Part shown: positions 35,635-38,029 of the stretch, piece by piece
Position numbering within the stretch: position 1 is the stretch's first letter
How the letters are laid out: the number at the start of each line of letters is the position of its first letter
Virus record (IMG/VR): IMGVR_UViG_3300013131_000107
Coordinates: 1-38,029 of that record
Source: a virus
Strand: one strand, 5' to 3'
DNA length: 38,029 nt
Translations under genes and position numbers: made by a program
The notes under the pieces: model-generated
Told to the model about the DNA's origin: nothing
Databases searched by the model: none
Seen by the model: the letters and a program-made list of their open reading frames with translations, nothing else

Positions 35635-35640
35635 TAAATA
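35635..35640 (+). promoter_or_regulatory. Candidate late promoter (TAAATA)
   Basis: CTAAATAC, 23 bases before ATG 35664 (aceA); leader contains CGGAGG. Confidence 0.65.
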
Positions 35641-35663
35641 CCTAACAGATCGGAGGTATCCAA

Positions 35664-36938
35664 ATGGATAAACGTACACAGAGACAGCAGGCTATTCAAC
35701 AGGATTGGACCCTTAATCCTCGTTGGACTGGAATCAAAAGACCCTATACAGCAGAGGAAGTCGTTCGCTTACAAGGCTCAAAGACTTACCCAAATCATTT
35801 TGCTGTTGATCAATCAAAGAAATTATGGCGTATGCTTCTAGAAGAAGATTACGTACACACCTTAGGTGCCCTTACAGGCATGCAGGCCCTGCAACAGGTC
35901 AAAGCAGGATTAAAGGCTATATATTTAAGCGGATGGCAAGTGGCCGCAGATGCTAATCTAGCCGGAGATATGTATCCTGATCAAAGTTTGTATCCGGCAG
36001 ATTCAGTGCCAGCAGTTGTACGCAGGATTAACAACGCATTTGCTCGAGCAGATCAAATACTGTGGAGTGAAGGCAGCGAAAAGGACTTCTACGCACCGAT
36101 CGTAGCAGATGCAGAAGCAGGATTCGGAGGTGTGCTCAACGCCTACGAACTAATGAAGGACATGATTGAGGCAGGTGCCGCAGGTGTGCATTTTGAAGAC
36201 CAACTGGCCAGTGCCAAGAAGTGTGGTCATATGGGAGGAAAAGTTCTTGTACCAACCCGTGAAGCAGTCAATAAACTTGTTGCCGCTCGTCTCGCTGCTG
36301 ATGTTATGGGCGTGCCTACTCTTGTTATCGCACGAACTGATGCCGAGGCCGGTAACCTTATCACTAGCGATATTGATCCTAATGACGTTCCTTTTCTTAC
36401 TGGTGAAAGAACTGTGGAAGGTTTCTATAGAACCAGAAACGGACTCGAGCAAGCCGTCAGCAGAGCAGTCGCTTACGCAAACTATGCCGACCTTGTATGG
36501 TGTGAAACAGTGAAACCCGATCTTGATTTCGCAAGAGAATTTGCAGAACGAGTCCACAAACACCATCCGGGTAAAATGTTAGCCTATAACTGCTCACCCA
36601 GTTTTAATTGGAGGAAGAATCTAGATGCAAGCACAATTAGCCGTTTCCAACGTGAGTTGGGAGCAATGGGTTACAAATTCCAGTTCATCACTCTCGCTGG
36701 GTTTCATAATCTTAACTATCATATGTTTGATATGGCTTATGGCTATGCTAGGGATGGAATGCCTGCGTTTGTGGAACTACAAGAGAAAGAATTCGCAGCA
36801 GCAGATCGCGGGTTCGAAGCAGTCAAACATCAAAGGGAAGTAGGCACAGGTTATTTTGACTTGTTAACTACCACTGTAGAAAAAGATGCTTCTACACAGG
36901 CTCTAAAAGGTTCAACTGAAGAAGAACAGTTTCATTGA
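35664..36938 (+). CDS. aceA: Isocitrate lyase
   Basis: 424 residues, close to the 434 of E. coli AceA. Splits isocitrate to glyoxylate and succinate, the first step of the glyoxylate shunt. Motifs: [54 protein letters not shown] with catalytic C187 in [22 protein letters not shown], and [10 protein letters not shown]. All catalytic blocks are intact. CGGAGG precedes the ATG. No malate synthase gene is in the window. A hairpin (36943-36973) separates it from the desaturase gene. Confidence 0.95.
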   Translation: MDKRTQRQQAIQQDWTLNPRWTGIKRPYTAEEVVRLQGSKTYPNHFAVDQSKKLWRMLLEEDYVHTLGALTGMQALQQVKAGLKAIYLSGWQVAADANLAGDMYPDQSLYPADSVPAVVRRINNAFARADQILWSEGSEKDFYAPIVADAEAGFGGVLNAYELMKDMIEAGAAGVHFEDQLASAKKCGHMGGKVLVPTREAVNKLVAARLAADVMGVPTLVIARTDAEAGNLITSDIDPNDVPFLTGERTVEGFYRTRNGLEQAVSRAVAYANYADLVWCETVKPDLDFAREFAERVHKHHPGKMLAYNCSPSFNWRKNLDASTISRFQRELGAMGYKFQFITLAGFHNLNYHMFDMAYGYARDGMPAFVELQEKEFAAADRGFEAVKHQREVGTGYFDLLTTTVEKDASTQALKGSTEEEQFH

Positions 36939-36942
36939 TAAT

Positions 36943-36973
36943 AGTGGTGTATATCTCAACGGTATACACCGCT
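36943..36973 (+). terminator. Intercistronic hairpin (weak terminator or stabiliser)
   Basis: AGTGGTGTATA/TATACACCGCT, 11 pairs including one G-T, 9-base loop, no T-run. It lies 4 bases after the aceA stop. It may attenuate or stabilise the aceA-desaturase mRNA. Confidence 0.55.
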
Positions 36974-36983
36974 ACATAAAACT

Positions 36984-37694
36984 ATGATAATAATAATTTA
37001 CACCTTGGTGATGGTGCAAATCACCATAGCCTGCGTGACTTTGTATCTACACAGATCCCAGACACACAGGTCGGTTAGTTTCCATCCAGCGGTAAATCAC
37101 TTTATGAGATTCTGGCTTTGGCTGACCACAGGGATGGTGACAAAAGAATGGGTGGCCATACATCGTAAACATCATCAGGCCGCGGACACAGAACAAGATC
37201 CACATTCGCCTAAGTATTATGGTATATGGCGTGTGCTGTTCGGTGGAGCATTCTTATATTATAAAGCCAGCAAAGATCGTATCATGGTTGAAAAACTGGG
37301 AGTAGGCACTCCCGATGACTGGCTCGAACGTAATGTTTACTCCACACACAGTCGCTCGGGTATTCTTTCGATGTTGATCATAGATCTATTGCTCTTTGGA
37401 CCGTGGGGACTGATTGTGTGGGGTATCCAGATGATATGGATACCATTCTTTGCGGCCGGCGTGATCAACGGTGCTGCTCATTGGTGGGGTTATCGAATTA
37501 CCAACACCGCAGACACCAGCAGAAATCTTTGGCCTTGGGCTTTTTTGATTGGCGGTGAAGAATTACACAACGGGCATCACGCAGATGGCTCCAACCCTAA
37601 ATTCAGCAAGCGTTGGTGGGAGTTTGATATAGGATGGATGTATATTAGAATCCTACAGTTTTTTAATTTAGCCAAAATACGCCAGACTACATAA
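36984..37694 (+). CDS. Acyl-lipid/acyl-CoA fatty-acid desaturase (delta-9 type)
   Basis: 236 residues. Three histidine boxes for the di-iron centre: HRSQTH (23-28), HRKHH (60-64), HNGHH (195-199), plus AAHWWGYR (165-171). Hydrophobic segments at 1-22, 40-54, 129-150 and 152-165 make it an integral membrane protein. Shorter than most bacterial delta-9 desaturases because the N-terminal part is reduced to one helix. It introduces a double bond into membrane acyl chains and needs oxygen and an electron donor. No ribosome-binding site is obvious, and upstream CATAAAAC is only a poor late-promoter match, so it may be translated from the aceA transcript. Confidence 0.9.
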   Translation: MIIIIYTLVMVQITIACVTLYLHRSQTHRSVSFHPAVNHFMRFWLWLTTGMVTKEWVAIHRKHHQAADTEQDPHSPKYYGIWRVLFGGAFLYYKASKDRIMVEKLGVGTPDDWLERNVYSTHSRSGILSMLIIDLLLFGPWGLIVWGIQMIWIPFFAAGVINGAAHWWGYRITNTADTSRNLWPWAFLIGGEELHNGHHADGSNPKFSKRWWEFDIGWMYIRILQFFNLAKIRQTT

Positions 37695-37704
37695 GTTTCC
37701 ACAA

Positions 37705-37710
37705 TAAATA
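37705..37710 (+). promoter_or_regulatory. Candidate late promoter (TAAATA) with leader hairpin
   Basis: ATAAATAT, followed by an 8-bp hairpin TATCTGCC/GGCAGATA (37709-37716 and 37730-37737) whose loop holds AAGG and CGAGA and whose last base is the A of the start codon, so it could hide the ribosome-binding site. Confidence 0.55.
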
Positions 37711-37736
37711 TCTGCCTAAGGCAACGAGAGGCAGAT

Positions 37737-38029
37737 ATGGAAGCAAGATACAAAGAACTAGAAACACTGGTAGGCAAGTTTGTTCGAGACGTACCCCAAG
37801 GCCAAGCATACGCAGATAGGCTAGCAGAAGAACTAGAAATCATAGCACGACTAGGTTTCGCCAAACACTTTCTACGAGTAGTAGAGATACTGAATCTCAC
37901 TCGAGACATCCCCCACATAACTAGAGGATCAGCAGGCAGCAGTCTTATCTGTTGGCTGTTAGGCATATCAGATGTAGATCCTATACAAGAAAGAATACCT
38001 TTATCACGCTTTATGAATCCCAAGCGTGA
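37737..38029 (+). CDS. DnaE-like DNA polymerase III alpha, partial, lacking the PHP domain
   Basis: The gene runs off the right edge; 97 residues are visible. RLAEELEIIARLGFAKHFLR and HITRGSAGSSLICWLLGISD followed by VDP and RFMNPKR correspond to the start of the polymerase core of bacterial DnaE (GRGSAAGSLVAY..ITDIDP..FERFLNPER). In DnaE this lies several hundred residues from the N-terminus, after the PHP domain; here it begins at about residue 15. Whether the full catalytic core follows cannot be seen. Confidence 0.8.
   Translation, partial: MEARYKELETLVGKFVRDVPQGQAYADRLAEELEIIARLGFAKHFLRVVEILNLTRDIPHITRGSAGSSLICWLLGISDVDPIQERIPLSRFMNPKR

Overview
The window looks like part of the genome of a large T4-like (myovirus-type) phage of an aquatic bacterium. 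This rests on densely packed short genes joined by ATGA, TGATG or TAATG overlaps, two tRNA genes, a DNA ligase, HNH and GIY-YIG nuclease-like genes, an FkbM methyltransferase, a run of small proteins that resemble (from memory) conserved proteins of T4-like cyanophages, and two distinct promoter classes. No capsid, tail or terminase gene is in view, so the lineage is an inference. An alphaproteobacterial host is a weaker inference, from a C4-type 5-aminolevulinate synthase and a plcP/agt-like lipid-remodelling pair.

Layout. From 1 to about 15.2 kb nearly everything is on the minus strand. These are small, probably early, genes in short operons. Almost every operon starts with a near-consensus sigma-70 promoter (GGTTGACA, 17 bp, often TGC then TATACT or TATAAT), and several end in a clear intrinsic terminator. 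Recognisable genes are a MoxR-type AAA ATPase and a VWA/HExxH metalloprotease-like partner, a second AAA ATPase, an Api92-like protein, a SWIM zinc-finger protein and a GIY-YIG-like protein, together with many one- or two-helix membrane miniproteins. tRNA-Arg(UCU) and a tRNA with anticodon CAU lie near 13.8 kb. From 15.2 to 27.3 kb both strands are used. The plus strand carries a lipoprotein operon ending in a YqgE-like gene. The minus strand carries a secreted alpha/beta hydrolase, an operon with DNA ligase, SDR and TraR/DksA-type zinc-finger genes, an HNH plus possible ParB-fold pair, an FkbM methyltransferase, a second HNH gene and 5-aminolevulinate synthase. From 27.3 kb to the end almost everything is on the plus strand, in units preceded by TAAATA, which matches the core of the T4 late promoter.

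The most striking content is metabolic. At 32.5-35.0 kb lie a PlcP-like phospholipase C, a PAP2 lipid phosphatase and an Agt-like GT4 glycosyltransferase, the enzyme set that replaces phospholipid by glycolipid under phosphate starvation. They are followed by a full-length isocitrate lyase and a three-histidine-box fatty-acid desaturase. 5-Aminolevulinate synthase is at 26.1-27.3 kb. The two products of isocitrate lyase, succinate and glyoxylate, are each one host step from the two substrates of 5-aminolevulinate synthase.

A second theme is expression. In several genes, including hemA, plcP and agt, the start codon sits exactly where the promoter predicts transcription to begin, with no Shine-Dalgarno sequence, so leaderless mRNAs are likely. 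The last gene, cut by the window end, encodes a DnaE-like polymerase III core segment that starts without the N-terminal PHP domain.
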